64,000 bases of DNA. It comes from Microbacterium sp. zg-Y818 (GTDB lineage: Bacteria; Actinomycetota; Actinomycetes; Actinomycetales; Microbacteriaceae). Location: assembly GCF_030246905.1 (NCBI RefSeq), contig NZ_CP126741.1:310001-374000 (forward strand). Direction: 5' to 3'. Positions 36,538 to 45,234 of this stretch are shown here, one piece after another (the stretch's first letter is position 1; each line of letters opens with the position of its first letter). The translations under genes and the position numbers were made by a program. Under the pieces are notes generated by a model. That model was not told the DNA's origin, did not search any database, and saw only the letters and a program-made list of their open reading frames with translations.

Positions 36538-38031
36538 TCAGTCGTGCTGCGGGAAGCCGAGGTTCAGCCCGCCGTGGGACGGGTCGAGCCAGCGGCTGGT
36601 GATGGCCTTCTCCGAGGTGAAGAAGTCGAACCCGTGCGGCCCGTACGCCTTGGCGTCGCCGAAGAGCGACGCCTTCCAGCCCCCGAAGGAGTGGTAGGCC
36701 ACCGGCACCGGGATCGGCACGTTGATGCCGATCATCCCCACCTGCGCCTCGCGCTGGAACCGGCGAGCGGCGCCGCCGTCGTTGGTGAAGATCGCGGTGC
36801 CGTTGCCGTACGGGCTGGCGTTGATGATCTCGAGCCCTTCTTCGTAGCCGGACACGCGGACGATCGACAGCACCGGGCCGAAGATCTCGTCGCGGTACAC
36901 CGATGAGGTCGTCGGCACGCGGTCGATGAGGGTGGGCCCGAGCCAGAACCCGTCGGGATCGCCGTCGGCCTCGACGCCCCGGCCGTCGACGACGACGGTG
37001 GCGCCGTCGGCCGGCGCCCGGTCGATATACGACGCGACACGGTCGCGGTGGGCGCCGGTGATGAGCGGACCCATGTCGCAGCCGCGCAGCCCGTCGCCGG
37101 TGCGCAGGGTCGCCATGCGCTCGCGCACCTTGTCCACGAGATCGTCGGCGACCGAGTCCACCGCCAGCACGACCGACACCGCCATGCAGCGCTCGCCGGC
37201 AGAGCCGAACCCGGCGTTGACGGCGGCGTCGGCGACCAGGTCGAGGTCGGCGTCGGGGAGGACCAGCATGTGGTTCTTCGCTCCGCCGAACGCCTGCACC
37301 CGCTTGCCCTGGCCGGTGGCGGTCTCGTACACGTACCGCGCGATCGGGGTGGATCCGACGAAGGAGATGGCCCGCACGTCGGAGTGCACCAGCAGCGCGT
37401 CGACGGCCTCTTTGTCGCCGTGCACGACGTTGAAGACGCCGTCGGGCAGGCCCGCCTCGCGCATCAGCGCCGCCATCCAGTTCGCCGCCGTCGGGTCCTT
37501 CTCACTCGGCTTGAGCACGACGGCGTTGCCCGCAGCGATCGCCACCGAGAAGAACCACAGGGGCACCATCGCGGGAAAGTTGAAGGGGCTGATGATGCCC
37601 ACGACCCCGAGGCTCTGGCGCAGCGTGTAGACGTCGACGCCGCCGGAGGCGTTCTCGGAGTACGCGCCCTTGGTCAGGTGCCCCAGGCCGCACGCGAACT
37701 CCACGACCTCCATGCCGCGGGCGATCTCGCCGTGGGCGTCGGCGAGCACCTTGCCGTGCTCGCGGGTGAGGATGTGGGCCAGTTCGTCCTTGCGGGCGTT
37801 CAGCAGCTCCCGGAACGCGAACATCACGGCCGTACGCCGGGCGATGGACGCATCCCGCCAGTCCTGCCAGGCGGCGGATGCCGCGGCCACCACGGCGTCC
37901 ACGTCGGCCGCGGTGGCCAGACGCACCTGCGTCTGCACGGCCCCGCGGGCCGGGTCGTAGACGGGGGCGGTGCGCGAGGAGGCGCCCGCCCAGGTGCTGC
38001 CGGAGACCCAGTGGTCGAGGATGTCGGTCAC
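36538..38031 (-). CDS. mmsA: CoA-acylating methylmalonate-semialdehyde dehydrogenase
   Basis: 497 residues of the aldehyde dehydrogenase superfamily. Features: ISPFNFPAMVPLWFFSVAIAAGNAVVLKPSEKDP (cofactor site), FVGSTPIARYVYETA, and the MmsA-type active site GFGSAGERCMAVS with the nucleophile Cys near 282; ending NVPIPVPVAYHSFGGWKASLFGD, characteristic of CoA-dependent MMSDH/IolA. It converts methylmalonate or malonate semialdehyde to propionyl- or acetyl-CoA in valine, inositol or beta-alanine breakdown. I chose GTG 38031 (TDILDHWVSG) because AAAGGA precedes it; an ATG 11 codons upstream is possible. No partner genes (mmsB, iol) adjoin it. Confidence 0.92.
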   Translation of the reverse strand: MTDILDHWVSGSTWAGASSRTAPVYDPARGAVQTQVRLATAADVDAVVAAASAAWQDWRDASIARRTAVMFAFRELLNARKDELAHILTREHGKVLADAHGEIARGMEVVEFACGLGHLTKGAYSENASGGVDVYTLRQSLGVVGIISPFNFPAMVPLWFFSVAIAAGNAVVLKPSEKDPTAANWMAALMREAGLPDGVFNVVHGDKEAVDALLVHSDVRAISFVGSTPIARYVYETATGQGKRVQAFGGAKNHMLVLPDADLDLVADAAVNAGFGSAGERCMAVSVVLAVDSVADDLVDKVRERMATLRTGDGLRGCDMGPLITGAHRDRVASYIDRAPADGATVVVDGRGVEADGDPDGFWLGPTLIDRVPTTSSVYRDEIFGPVLSIVRVSGYEEGLEIINASPYGNGTAIFTNDGGAARRFQREAQVGMIGINVPIPVPVAYHSFGGWKASLFGDAKAYGPHGFDFFTSEKAITSRWLDPSHGGLNLGFPQHD

Positions 38032-38044
38032 GTCCTGTCCTTTC

Positions 38045-38099
38045 CGGATGCCGGGGTGTGGCATCCGCGTCGGGTCGGAGCAGCGTTGTCGGCTCCGAC
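38045..38099. promoter_or_regulatory. Two tandem perfect hairpins in the mmsA leader
   Basis: CGGATGCC (38045-38052) pairs with GGCATCCG (38060-38067), and GTCGGAGC (38074-38081) pairs with GCTCCGAC (38092-38099). Both are perfect 8-bp stems immediately upstream of the mmsA start. The rest of the 243-bp gap to the sensor kinase is GC-rich; the only other item I can support there is a TACCGT at 38263-38268 before the kinase start. Confidence 0.45.
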
Positions 38100-38274
38100 A
38101 GGCCGGCGGCGGCGAGAGGACGGACGGGTGGTCGGCGCAGCGCGTGCTGCGGCGGGCGTCGGTCCTCGTCGACCGGTCTCCGGTACGGCGATGCTACTGG
38201 ACACCCGGGGCGCCGTCGCCGGATACATCGCGCGACGGACGCGGCGGCCCGGGCGCGTCCCGTACCGTCGAAGA

Positions 38275-39435
38275 GTGCTGCGTGTCGTGAAGCCTTACCA
38301 ATTGGTCGTCGACGTCGTCGTGGCGGGGCTGTTCGCCTTGATCGCGCTGCCCTACGAGCTCGTCAGCGGCACACCCGGGCCCTACCACGACCTCTCGTCC
38401 ACGCTGCTCGTGCTGGCGATGGCCGCGGCGCTGGCGACGCGACGGCTGGCTCCCGGCCCGTCGCTCGGCCTGGCCTGGGCCGGCGCCGTCCTGCAGATGG
38501 CTTTTCAGCGCCCGCCCGGATTGGCCGACGTCGCGATCTTCGCCGTGCTGTATGCCACCGCCGCCTACGGCACCCGGCGGGTGTTCTGGGCGGGGCTGGC
38601 GTCGTCGCTGCTGGGCGCGGTCGTCATCACCGTGTACCTCTTCGGCCCGCTGCCCGGCTTCAACGACCTCAGCACCAGCAACATCCCCACCGCCATCGCG
38701 GTGGGGATCGCCTCGGCGTTCGGCTTGGGGCTGTGGTGGACGATCGGCGCGCTCGTGCGCACCGGCATCCGCGCCCGTGAGAACCGCAAGGCGCAGCAGG
38801 CCGCCGAGGCCGAGACAGTCACCGAGCAGGAGCGGCTGCGCATCGCCCGCGACATGCACGACGTCGTCGCGCACTCACTGGCCGTGGTCGTCGCGCAGGC
38901 CGATGGCGCCCGCTACGCCGCGGCGGCCGATCCGCAGGCGGCCACGACGGCGCTGGCGACCATCTCCACGACCGCGCGCTCGGCGCTGGCCGACGTGCGG
39001 CTGCTGCTGACCCAGCTGCGGCACAGCCAGGGCGAGGGGCCCCAGCCGACCATCGCCGACCTCGAAGAGCTGTACGCGCAGGTGCGCTCGGCGGGCGTGG
39101 ACCTGCGGGTCGACGTCGACCCGGCGCCGCCAGGAGTGCCGCCGGCGGCGATCCAGCTGGCAGTGTACCGCATTCTGCAGGAGGCCCTCACCAACGCCCT
39201 CCGTCACGGCGAGGGCGGCGCGGTCACGGTGAAGCTGGCATGGCATCCTGATCGGGTGACGATCCTGGTCGACAACCCCGTAGGCCCGCCCGTCGCGACC
39301 GACGACCCCGCCCGCGGGCACGGACTCATCGGCATGCGCGAGCGCGCGCTGCTGGCCGGCGGCACGCTCGACGCAGGCCGTGAGGGCGCGTCGTTCGTCG
39401 TGCGCGCATCGCTTCCGATCGGGGGCCGGGCGTGA
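38275..39435 (+). CDS. Two-component sensor histidine kinase (NarL/DesK type)
   Basis: 386 residues: an N-terminal membrane domain with about four to five spans (VVDVVVAGLFALIALPYEL, TLLVLAMAAALAT and following), then a dimerisation/phosphoacceptor helix ERLRIARDMHDVVAHSLAVVVAQADGARYA with His195 (HisKA_3), and an HATPase domain: AVYRILQEALTNALRHGEGG (N box), VDNPVG and GHGLIGMRERALLAGGTL (G boxes). No large extracellular sensor domain is visible, so the signal is probably sensed within the membrane. GTG 38275 is chosen since TACCGT lies six bases before it. Overlaps the response regulator gene by 4 bp. Confidence 0.9.
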   Translation: MLRVVKPYQLVVDVVVAGLFALIALPYELVSGTPGPYHDLSSTLLVLAMAAALATRRLAPGPSLGLAWAGAVLQMAFQRPPGLADVAIFAVLYATAAYGTRRVFWAGLASSLLGAVVITVYLFGPLPGFNDLSTSNIPTAIAVGIASAFGLGLWWTIGALVRTGIRARENRKAQQAAEAETVTEQERLRIARDMHDVVAHSLAVVVAQADGARYAAAADPQAATTALATISTTARSALADVRLLLTQLRHSQGEGPQPTIADLEELYAQVRSAGVDLRVDVDPAPPGVPPAAIQLAVYRILQEALTNALRHGEGGAVTVKLAWHPDRVTILVDNPVGPPVATDDPARGHGLIGMRERALLAGGTLDAGREGASFVVRASLPIGGRA

Positions 39436-40091
39436 GCGGCGGGCCGATCCGCGTCGTGCTCGTGGACGACCAGTCGCTCTTCCGCGCCGGCATCCGCATG
39501 CTCGTCGACTCCCAGCCCGACCTCGAGGTGGTGGGCGAGGCGTCCGACGGGCGCGAGGCGCTGGGAGTCATCCGCAGCACGCGTCCGGACGTCGTGCTGA
39601 TGGACATCCGCATGCCGGTGATGGACGGGCTGACGGCGACCGCCCAGCTGCTGGTCGATCCGGTCTTCGACGGGGCGCCGCCGCGCATCGTGATGCTCAC
39701 GACCTTCGACCTCGACGAGGCGGCCGCCCGCGCGATCCGGCAGGGGGCGAGCGGATTCCTGCTGAAGGATGCCGACCCCGAGTTCCTGCTCGCGGCCATC
39801 CGCACAGTGCACGCCGGCTCCGCCGTCATCGCCGCCGCCGCCACCCAGCAGCTGTTCACGCATTTCGCCGAGCCCGCCCGCGCGGTGCCGCCGCAATTCG
39901 CCTCTCTCACCGACCGCGAGAAGGAGATCTTCGCGCTCGCCGCCCGCGGGCTCAGCAACGCCGAGATCGCCGGTCGGGAGTTCCTCTCCGAGGCGACGGT
40001 GAAGACCCACATCAGTCGCATCCTCGCGAAGCTGGGCCTGCGGGACCGCGTGCAGCTGGTGGTCTTCGCGTTCGAGCACGGCCTGGTCTGA
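39432..40091 (+). CDS. NarL/LuxR-family response regulator
   Basis: 219 residues: receiver domain with acidic pocket VVLVDDQ near the start, phospho-acceptor Asp58 in VLMDIRMPVMDGLTA, the Thr in MLTTFDLDE and Lys in GASGFLLKDADPE; then a LuxR-type helix-turn-helix LTDREKEIFALAARGLSNAEIAGREFLSEATVKTHISRILAKLGLRDRVQLVVFAFE. Cognate partner of the overlapping kinase. The nearby ABC exporter operon may be a target, as is common for this kinase type, but that operon has its own operator-like palindromes. Confidence 0.93.
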   Translation: MSGGPIRVVLVDDQSLFRAGIRMLVDSQPDLEVVGEASDGREALGVIRSTRPDVVLMDIRMPVMDGLTATAQLLVDPVFDGAPPRIVMLTTFDLDEAAARAIRQGASGFLLKDADPEFLLAAIRTVHAGSAVIAAAATQQLFTHFAEPARAVPPQFASLTDREKEIFALAARGLSNAEIAGREFLSEATVKTHISRILAKLGLRDRVQLVVFAFEHGLV

Positions 40092-40157
40092 CCGCGTTCG
40101 CGCCGGTACGGCCCGCGGTCGCAGTGTTCGCGATCCTGCCATCGAGCCACAAAGTCC

Positions 40158-40189
40158 TTGTCTACACAGACAACTTTGCGGTACAAAGT
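40158..40189. promoter_or_regulatory. Twin palindromic operators overlapping the promoter of the exporter operon
   Basis: TTGTCT-ACAC-AGACAA (40158-40173) and ACTTTG-CGGTA-CAAAGT (40173-40189) are perfect dyads sharing one base; a further CAAAGT occurs at 40150. TTGTCT and TACAAA (40182-40187), 18 bp apart, could be the -35 and -10, putting the transcript start near the ATG at 40194. The operon's own winged-helix protein (40873) is the likely ligand; inference. Confidence 0.65.
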
Positions 40190-40193
40190 ATCC

Positions 40194-40880
40194 ATGGCAA
40201 CTGCAGCTCGACCACCGTCCGCCGACGATCAGCCGCTCTCCGCGCCCGAGATGCTCGCGCTGCTGGACGACCAGCAGCGCAGCGTCGAATCGCAGATGGC
40301 CGCCTTCGTGCCGGTGATCGTCGGGGCGTGGGGCGTCGCGTGGGTCGCGGGCTTCGGCGCACTGTGGCTGATCGACGGTCTCGCTCCGGCCTTCTCCCTC
40401 CCGGCGCCGGTGGCGGTGACCATCTTCGTCGCGCTGCTCGGCGCCGCCATCGCTCTGTCGACCGTCCTCGGCATCCGCTCCGGCAGGGGCGTTCGAGGCA
40501 CCAGCGGCGACGCATTCACGGGCGCGGCGTACGGCGCGACGTGGATGATCGGCAGCCTGGCCGTCGCCGGCCTCGGACAGGGCCTGATCGCGAACGGCAT
40601 GAGCAGCGCGCTGGCGGGTCTGTACTATCCGGCGGCCTTCGTGATCTTCAGCGGTGTGATGTACATGCTCTCCGCCGCCATCTGGCGGGCCGCGCCGATG
40701 CTGCTGCTCGGCGTGTGGATGCTCGTCGTCGGTGTGGCGGCCCCGTTCTTCGGCGCTCCCACCCACTACCTCGTGCTCGCCCTGGCAGGCGGCGGAGGAC
40801 TGCTGCTCCTCTCCGCAGCATCCTTCGTGCACCTGGCCGGACTGCGGCGCAGGGTGACGCGGGCGGTGCGCAATGGATGA
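40194..40880 (+). CDS. Six-span membrane protein of a regulated exporter operon
   Basis: 228 residues: a polar N-terminal segment (ATAARPPSADDQPLSAPEMLALLDDQQRSVESQM), then about six hydrophobic spans (FVPVIVGAWGVAWVAGFGALWLI; VAVTIFVALLGAAIALSTVLGI; ATWMIGSLAVAGLGQGLI; and others), ending in a basic RRRVTRAVRNG. No family recognised beyond a conserved partner of such regulator-ABC operons. The ATG at 40194 lies five bases after an operator dyad and seems leaderless; a start 12 codons upstream would lie within the operator. Overlaps the regulator gene by 8 bp. Confidence 0.65.
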   Translation: MATAARPPSADDQPLSAPEMLALLDDQQRSVESQMAAFVPVIVGAWGVAWVAGFGALWLIDGLAPAFSLPAPVAVTIFVALLGAAIALSTVLGIRSGRGVRGTSGDAFTGAAYGATWMIGSLAVAGLGQGLIANGMSSALAGLYYPAAFVIFSGVMYMLSAAIWRAAPMLLLGVWMLVVGVAAPFFGAPTHYLVLALAGGGGLLLLSAASFVHLAGLRRRVTRAVRNG

Positions 40881-41169
40881 GCTCGATCCGGTCATCCACG
40901 CCCAGGCGCGGCTGCGCATCATGGCGGCACTGGCCACCCTCACGCCCGACGACCAGATCTCGTTCCCTCGGCTGCAGGGTCTGCTCGAGATGACCGCGGG
41001 CAACCTGTCGACGCACCTGCGCAGGCTCGAAGAAGCCGAGTACGTCGTCATGGAGAAGACCCACAAGGGTCGCACTCCGGTCACCTATGTGGCGCTCTCG
41101 CGTCGAGGCCGTCGCGCCTTCGAGGACTACACCGACGCCCTCCGCGCCCTCCTCGGTGCGCCGTCATGA
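40873..41169 (+). CDS. Winged-helix transcriptional regulator (ArsR/MarR-like, small)
   Basis: 98 residues, a single winged helix: DPVIHAQARLRIMAALATLTPDDQISFPRLQGLLEMTAGNLSTHLRRLEEAEYVVMEKTHKGRTPVTYVALSRRGRRAFEDYTDALRALL. The recognition helix is TAGNLSTHLRRLEEAEYV, the wing KTHKGRTPVTYVAL; this is the pattern of the small HTH_27-like regulators encoded with ABC-2 exporters. Presumed autorepressor through the palindromes at 40158-40189. Overlaps both neighbours (8 bp and 4 bp). Confidence 0.82.
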   Translation: MDELDPVIHAQARLRIMAALATLTPDDQISFPRLQGLLEMTAGNLSTHLRRLEEAEYVVMEKTHKGRTPVTYVALSRRGRRAFEDYTDALRALLGAPS

Positions 41170-42065
41170 CCGCGCCCCTCGCCTCGTTCGACCGCGTCAC
41201 GCGGCGCTACGGCGACCTGGTCGCCGTCGACGACGTCACCCTCGACATCCACCCCGGTCAGATCGTCGGGCTCCTCGGGCCGAACGGTGCCGGCAAGTCC
41301 ACCCTCCTCGCAATGCTCCAAGGGCTCCGCCGGCCCACGGCAGGAACCGTCAGGCTCCGCGGTGGCGACCCTCGCGACCAGCGCCACAGGCAGAGGCTCG
41401 GCTCCACCCCTCAGGAGACGGCCCTGCCGGAGGCGCTGCGGGTGGGTGAGGTCATCGACTTCGTGGGCGGGCACTTCGCCCAGCGGGTGCCCACCGCGCA
41501 GCTGGCCGAGCAGTTCGGCCTCGCCGACCTGCTGCGGCGGCAGACGGGATCCCTGTCCGGCGGGCAGAAGCGGCGGGTCAGTGTCGCGCTCGCCTTCGTC
41601 GGCGCGCCCGACCTCGTGCTGCTGGACGAGCCCACCACCGGGCTCGACGTCGACGGCCGGCGGGCGCTGTGGGAGGCGATCCGCGCCCAGCACGCCGCGG
41701 GGGTGACGGTCGTCGTGACCAGTCATTACCTCGAGGAGATCGAGGCGCTCGCCGAGCGAGTCGTGGTCGTCGGGCAGGGGCGCATCCTCGCCGACGACGT
41801 CCTGTCCGCTGTGCTGCGCCGTGTGGGGCGCGCCCGCGTGCGGCTGCGGACGACCGATGCCGCCGCGGTGGCGGCACTGGAGCCCACCGCGCATCACGAC
41901 CACGACGACGACGCCCATGTCTTCACCACAGCGGACGCGGACGGCTTCGTGCGGGCGCTCGTGCGCAGCGGCACCCCGTTCCACGACCTGACCGTCCGTG
42001 GTGCCACCCTCGAAGAGGCGTTCCTGTCCTTGACCTCACCCGACGATGGAGCGACCCGATCATGA
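41166..42065 (+). CDS. ABC-2 exporter ATP-binding subunit
   Basis: 299 residues of the DrrA/CcmA type. Walker A GLLGPNGAGKSTLLAMLQGLRRP, Q-loop TPQET, signature GSLSGGQKRRVSVALAFVG, Walker B LVLLDEPTTGLDVDGRRALWEAI, H-loop VVTSHYLEEIEALAERV, and a DrrA-like C-terminal extension with an unusual HHDHDDDAHVF acidic/His-rich stretch. It powers the membrane protein encoded immediately downstream. Substrate unknown; antibiotics or lipids are typical for the family. Confidence 0.9.
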   Translation: MTAPLASFDRVTRRYGDLVAVDDVTLDIHPGQIVGLLGPNGAGKSTLLAMLQGLRRPTAGTVRLRGGDPRDQRHRQRLGSTPQETALPEALRVGEVIDFVGGHFAQRVPTAQLAEQFGLADLLRRQTGSLSGGQKRRVSVALAFVGAPDLVLLDEPTTGLDVDGRRALWEAIRAQHAAGVTVVVTSHYLEEIEALAERVVVVGQGRILADDVLSAVLRRVGRARVRLRTTDAAAVAALEPTAHHDHDDDAHVFTTADADGFVRALVRSGTPFHDLTVRGATLEEAFLSLTSPDDGATRS

Positions 42066-42838
42066 CGGACACCACGCTGCGCCCGCCTGGACTGGCGCGC
42101 ATCACCGCGCTGCACGCGAAGTACTCGATCATCGAGACCATCCGCATACCGATCGCCCTGATCGGATCGCTCGTGTTCCCCGCCCTCGCGCTGCTGTTCT
42201 TCGTCGTGCCCAACCGCGTGGTCGCCGACGACCCGGTGATGGCCACGCAGGCGGTGATCTCGCTGTCGGTGTTCGCCGTCATGACCAACGGGCTGTTCAG
42301 CTTCGGGCTGACCATCGCCGAGAACCGCGAGAAGCCCTGGGACCCGTATCTGCGCACCCTCCCCGCCAGCGGGCTGGCGCGCGTGCTCGCGCAGATCTGC
42401 TCCACGGGTGCACTGGGACTGGTCGCGATCCTCCCGGTCATCGTGGTCGGCGCACTCGCGACCGCGGCGACGGCGTCGCCGGTGCGTCTTCTCGCCGGGT
42501 TCGCCGCCCTCACCCTCACCGCGCTGCCGTTCATGCTGCTCGGGACCGTGATCGGCTACACGATGCCGATGAAGGCTGCGATCGCGGTGGTGCAGATCGC
42601 GATGTTCGGCTTCGCCTTCGGGGGCGGGCTGTTCCTGCCGCCCGTGCTGTTCGCGGACTGGCTGGACTCGCTGTCGATGTGGTTCCCCTCGCGCCACGCG
42701 CGGGAGGTCGTGATCTGGGCGGTGCAGGGCGGAGACCTGCCCTGGTGGGCAGCTGTCGGTGCGATCGCGTGGACTCTTGTGCTGCTCGTGTTGGCGCTGG
42801 TCGTCTTCCGCCGTGACGAAGGGCGACGGTTCCGCTGA
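42062..42838 (+). CDS. ABC-2 exporter permease subunit
   Basis: 258 residues with about six membrane spans: ALIGSLVFPALALLFFVV; AVISLSVFAVMTNGLFSFGLTIAENREKPWDPYLRTLPAS (typical ABC-2 loop); ICSTGALGLVAILPVIVVGALA; LLAGFAALTLTALPFMLLGTVIG; and two more. Partner of the overlapping ATPase (ATGA overlap). The end RRDEGRRFR is basic and cytosolic. Last gene of the operon that starts at 40194. Confidence 0.88.
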   Translation: MTDTTLRPPGLARITALHAKYSIIETIRIPIALIGSLVFPALALLFFVVPNRVVADDPVMATQAVISLSVFAVMTNGLFSFGLTIAENREKPWDPYLRTLPASGLARVLAQICSTGALGLVAILPVIVVGALATAATASPVRLLAGFAALTLTALPFMLLGTVIGYTMPMKAAIAVVQIAMFGFAFGGGLFLPPVLFADWLDSLSMWFPSRHAREVVIWAVQGGDLPWWAAVGAIAWTLVLLVLALVVFRRDEGRRFR

Positions 42839-42930
42839 TCGCCGGTCCGCATGGATCATCCTCGCGATGTACGCCGCGGCAGTCTTGCGGCCGACGCGGC
42901 AACCGGGGGTGCGTCCGTAGCGTCGATGGC

Positions 42931-43731
42931 ATGGAGATCACCACGACAGACCTGGGGCTCGCCGCCCGAGTGCAGGGCCTCACCAAGACCTACGGCCAGG
43001 GGGGAACCGCGGTGCGCGCCCTCGACGGCGTGAGCGTCGGCATCCGCCGGGGCGAGTTCACCGCGATCATGGGGCCGAGCGGGTCGGGCAAGTCCACGCT
43101 CATGCACATCATGGCGGGGCTGGATGCCGCGACCGCCGGCCGCGCCTGGATCGGCGACACCGAGATCACCGGGCTCAGCGACCTCGAGCTGACGGTGCTG
43201 CGCCGTCGACGCGTCGGGTTCGTCTTCCAGTCGTTCAACCTGGTGCCCACTCTCGACGCCATCGGCAACATCCTGCTGCCCTTCGACCTCGACGGCCGCA
43301 AGCCGAGCGCCATCGAGCGGGCACGCATCGACGGCCTCGTCGAGACGCTCGGGCTCGGCGCCCGCCTCGGCCACCGCCCGCACGAGCTCTCGGGCGGTCA
43401 GCAGCAGCGCGTGGCGATCGCGCGGGCGCTCGCCACCGCGCCCGACCTCGTCTTCGCCGATGAGCCCACCGGCAACCTCGACTCGCGCAGCGGCCGCGAG
43501 GTGCTTGCGCTCCTGGCCACGGCCGCCCGCTCGCACGGTCAGTCGATCGCCATGGTGACGCACGACCCCGTCGCAGCCTCCCACGCCGACCGTGTGCTGC
43601 ACCTGGCGGACGGCCGCATCGTCGCCGACAAGCCCCGGCAGAGCGCAGAGGAGATCTCGGCGTTCATGCTGGCCGCCGAGCTCGGCGGCGCCGGTGCGGA
43701 TGCCGACGCGGATGCCGGGGTGCGGGCGTGA
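42931..43731 (+). CDS. MacB/LolD-type ABC transporter ATP-binding protein
   Basis: 266 residues. GPSGSGKSTLMHIMAGLD (Walker A), QSFNLVPTLDAIGNILLPFDLDG (Q-loop region typical of MacB/LolD), LSGGQQQRVAIARAL (signature), LVFADEPTGNLDSRSGREVLALL (Walker B), VTHDPVAASHADRVLHLADGRI. These mechanotransmission-type ABC systems act with FtsX-like permeases, encoded next with a 4-bp overlap. TAGCGT lies seven bases before the ATG, so this is a separate transcription unit from the previous exporter. Confidence 0.92.
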   Translation: MEITTTDLGLAARVQGLTKTYGQGGTAVRALDGVSVGIRRGEFTAIMGPSGSGKSTLMHIMAGLDAATAGRAWIGDTEITGLSDLELTVLRRRRVGFVFQSFNLVPTLDAIGNILLPFDLDGRKPSAIERARIDGLVETLGLGARLGHRPHELSGGQQQRVAIARALATAPDLVFADEPTGNLDSRSGREVLALLATAARSHGQSIAMVTHDPVAASHADRVLHLADGRIVADKPRQSAEEISAFMLAAELGGAGADADADAGVRA

Positions 43732-45230
43732 CCGCGGTCGTCGCCGAGCCCGGCGCGGGCGGCGGGGTCGCCGACCGCGCGGCGGGGCGCGGCCCCGGGG
43801 CCGCGTCGAGGCCGGCATCCGGTCGCCTGGCCTGGCTGCGCGAGCGGGGCATGGGCGCCACTGTGCTGGTCGCGGCGATCTCGGCCGCGTTCGGCGTCGC
43901 ACTGCTGACGGCCACCGGCTACCTCGCCGCGGCGCTGCGGTCAGACCCCTACTTCGGCGACTCCGAGACACTGGCGATCGTCATCGGCATTCTGAGTGTG
44001 CTGCTGGTGGCGGTGGCGGTGTACGTAGGCGCGATGGTCACCGCCAACACGTTCGCGACGATCGTGGCGGGGCGCACCCGCACGATTGCGCTGATGCGGC
44101 TGATCGGCGCCTCGGCACGCGCGCAGCGTGCCGAAGTGGCCGGGCAGGGTCTCGTCGTCGGGGCGCTCGGCGCGTTCCTCGGACTCGCACTCGGGACGGG
44201 CGCGTGCATCGCGGCAGTGCCGCTGCTGGACCGGCTGGTCGGCATCGACAGCGGCTACGTCGTCGCGCAGCCGGTGCTGCTGCTGCCGACGCTCGCGGTG
44301 GCGCTGACCACCTGGGCGGCGGCGTGGGCGGGGTCCCGCCGTGTGCTCGCGGTCACGCCGCTGCAGGCGCTGGGCGGATCGGTCGAGGCGACGCGCGAGC
44401 AGGTCGCACGCCGGCGCGGCCGCACCGCCGTCGCGCTGGCCCTGCTGGGCCTCGGCGTGGCGCTGCTCGCGCTGGGCGTGGCCGCCGGGTTCATCACACC
44501 GCTGGGCGTCGTGATCGCGTTCTTCGGCGGTCTGCTGTCGTTCACCGGGCTGACCCTCGCCGCACCCGTGGTCATGCCGCCGCTCCTGCGGCTGACCGCC
44601 CGCGCATTCGGGCGCTCGGTGCCCGCGAGGCTCGCCGCCGAGAATGCGCTCCGCTACCCAGAGCGGTCCAGCCGCATGGCGATCGGGGTCGTGATGGGCG
44701 TCGCCCTCGTGACGATGTTCGCGGTAGCGGCCGAATCCGTGAAGGTGCTGGTGGCGGCCTCGGCCGGCGGCGAGGTCGACCCGATGTTCGCGGGGATGAT
44801 GGATTCGTTCGCGGGGGTGATGATGGCGTTGGTCGGAGTGAGCGCCGTGATCGCGGCGGTGGGCCTGGTGAACCTGCTGACCATCGGGGTCGTGCAGCGG
44901 CGGCGCGAGCTGGGGCTGCTGCGGGCCCTCGGCCTCAGCGCCGCCCAGGTGCGGCGCATGGTGCTGCTCGAGGCGGCGCACGTGACGGTGACGGCGCTGG
45001 CTTTCGGGCTCGTGCTCGGGATCGCCTACGGATGGGTGGGTGCGCAGTCGCTGCTGGGCTCGGTGCGAATCCCGCCCGACTGGTCGGCGCCGACATTCAT
45101 CGCCCCTGCGGTGCCGCTGCTGCCGGTGCTCGTGGTGGTGGCCGCGACCGCGGTGCTGACGCTCGTTGCTGCCGTGGTGCCCACGCGCCTGGCCACCCGC
45201 GTGGCGCCGGTCGCCGCCCTCGCGGAGTAA
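43728..45230 (+). CDS. FtsX-like ABC transporter permease (MacB type)
   Basis: 500 residues. An Ala/Gly-rich start (about 1-40), TM1 GATVLVAAISAAFGVALLTATGYLAAAL, an early FtsX block (VTANTFATIVAGRTRTIALMRLIGASARAQRAEVAGQGLVVGALGAFLGLALG), and a second C-terminal FtsX block (GVVQRRRELGLLRALGLSAAQVRRMVLLEAAHVTVTALAFGLVLGIAYGW). About eight spans in all, duplicated as usual for one-gene permeases of this class. Partner of the preceding ATPase. Likely exports a peptide or lipoprotein-like substrate or transmits an envelope signal; not determinable. Confidence 0.88.
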   Translation: MTAVVAEPGAGGGVADRAAGRGPGAASRPASGRLAWLRERGMGATVLVAAISAAFGVALLTATGYLAAALRSDPYFGDSETLAIVIGILSVLLVAVAVYVGAMVTANTFATIVAGRTRTIALMRLIGASARAQRAEVAGQGLVVGALGAFLGLALGTGACIAAVPLLDRLVGIDSGYVVAQPVLLLPTLAVALTTWAAAWAGSRRVLAVTPLQALGGSVEATREQVARRRGRTAVALALLGLGVALLALGVAAGFITPLGVVIAFFGGLLSFTGLTLAAPVVMPPLLRLTARAFGRSVPARLAAENALRYPERSSRMAIGVVMGVALVTMFAVAAESVKVLVAASAGGEVDPMFAGMMDSFAGVMMALVGVSAVIAAVGLVNLLTIGVVQRRRELGLLRALGLSAAQVRRMVLLEAAHVTVTALAFGLVLGIAYGWVGAQSLLGSVRIPPDWSAPTFIAPAVPLLPVLVVVAATAVLTLVAAVVPTRLATRVAPVAALAE

Positions 45231-45234
45231 GGCG

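Noticed and set aside
38032..38274. Upstream extension of the sensor kinase into the mmsA region
   Set aside because: The residues are Arg/Gly-rich without character, and the kinase membrane domain starts right after the GTG at 38275.
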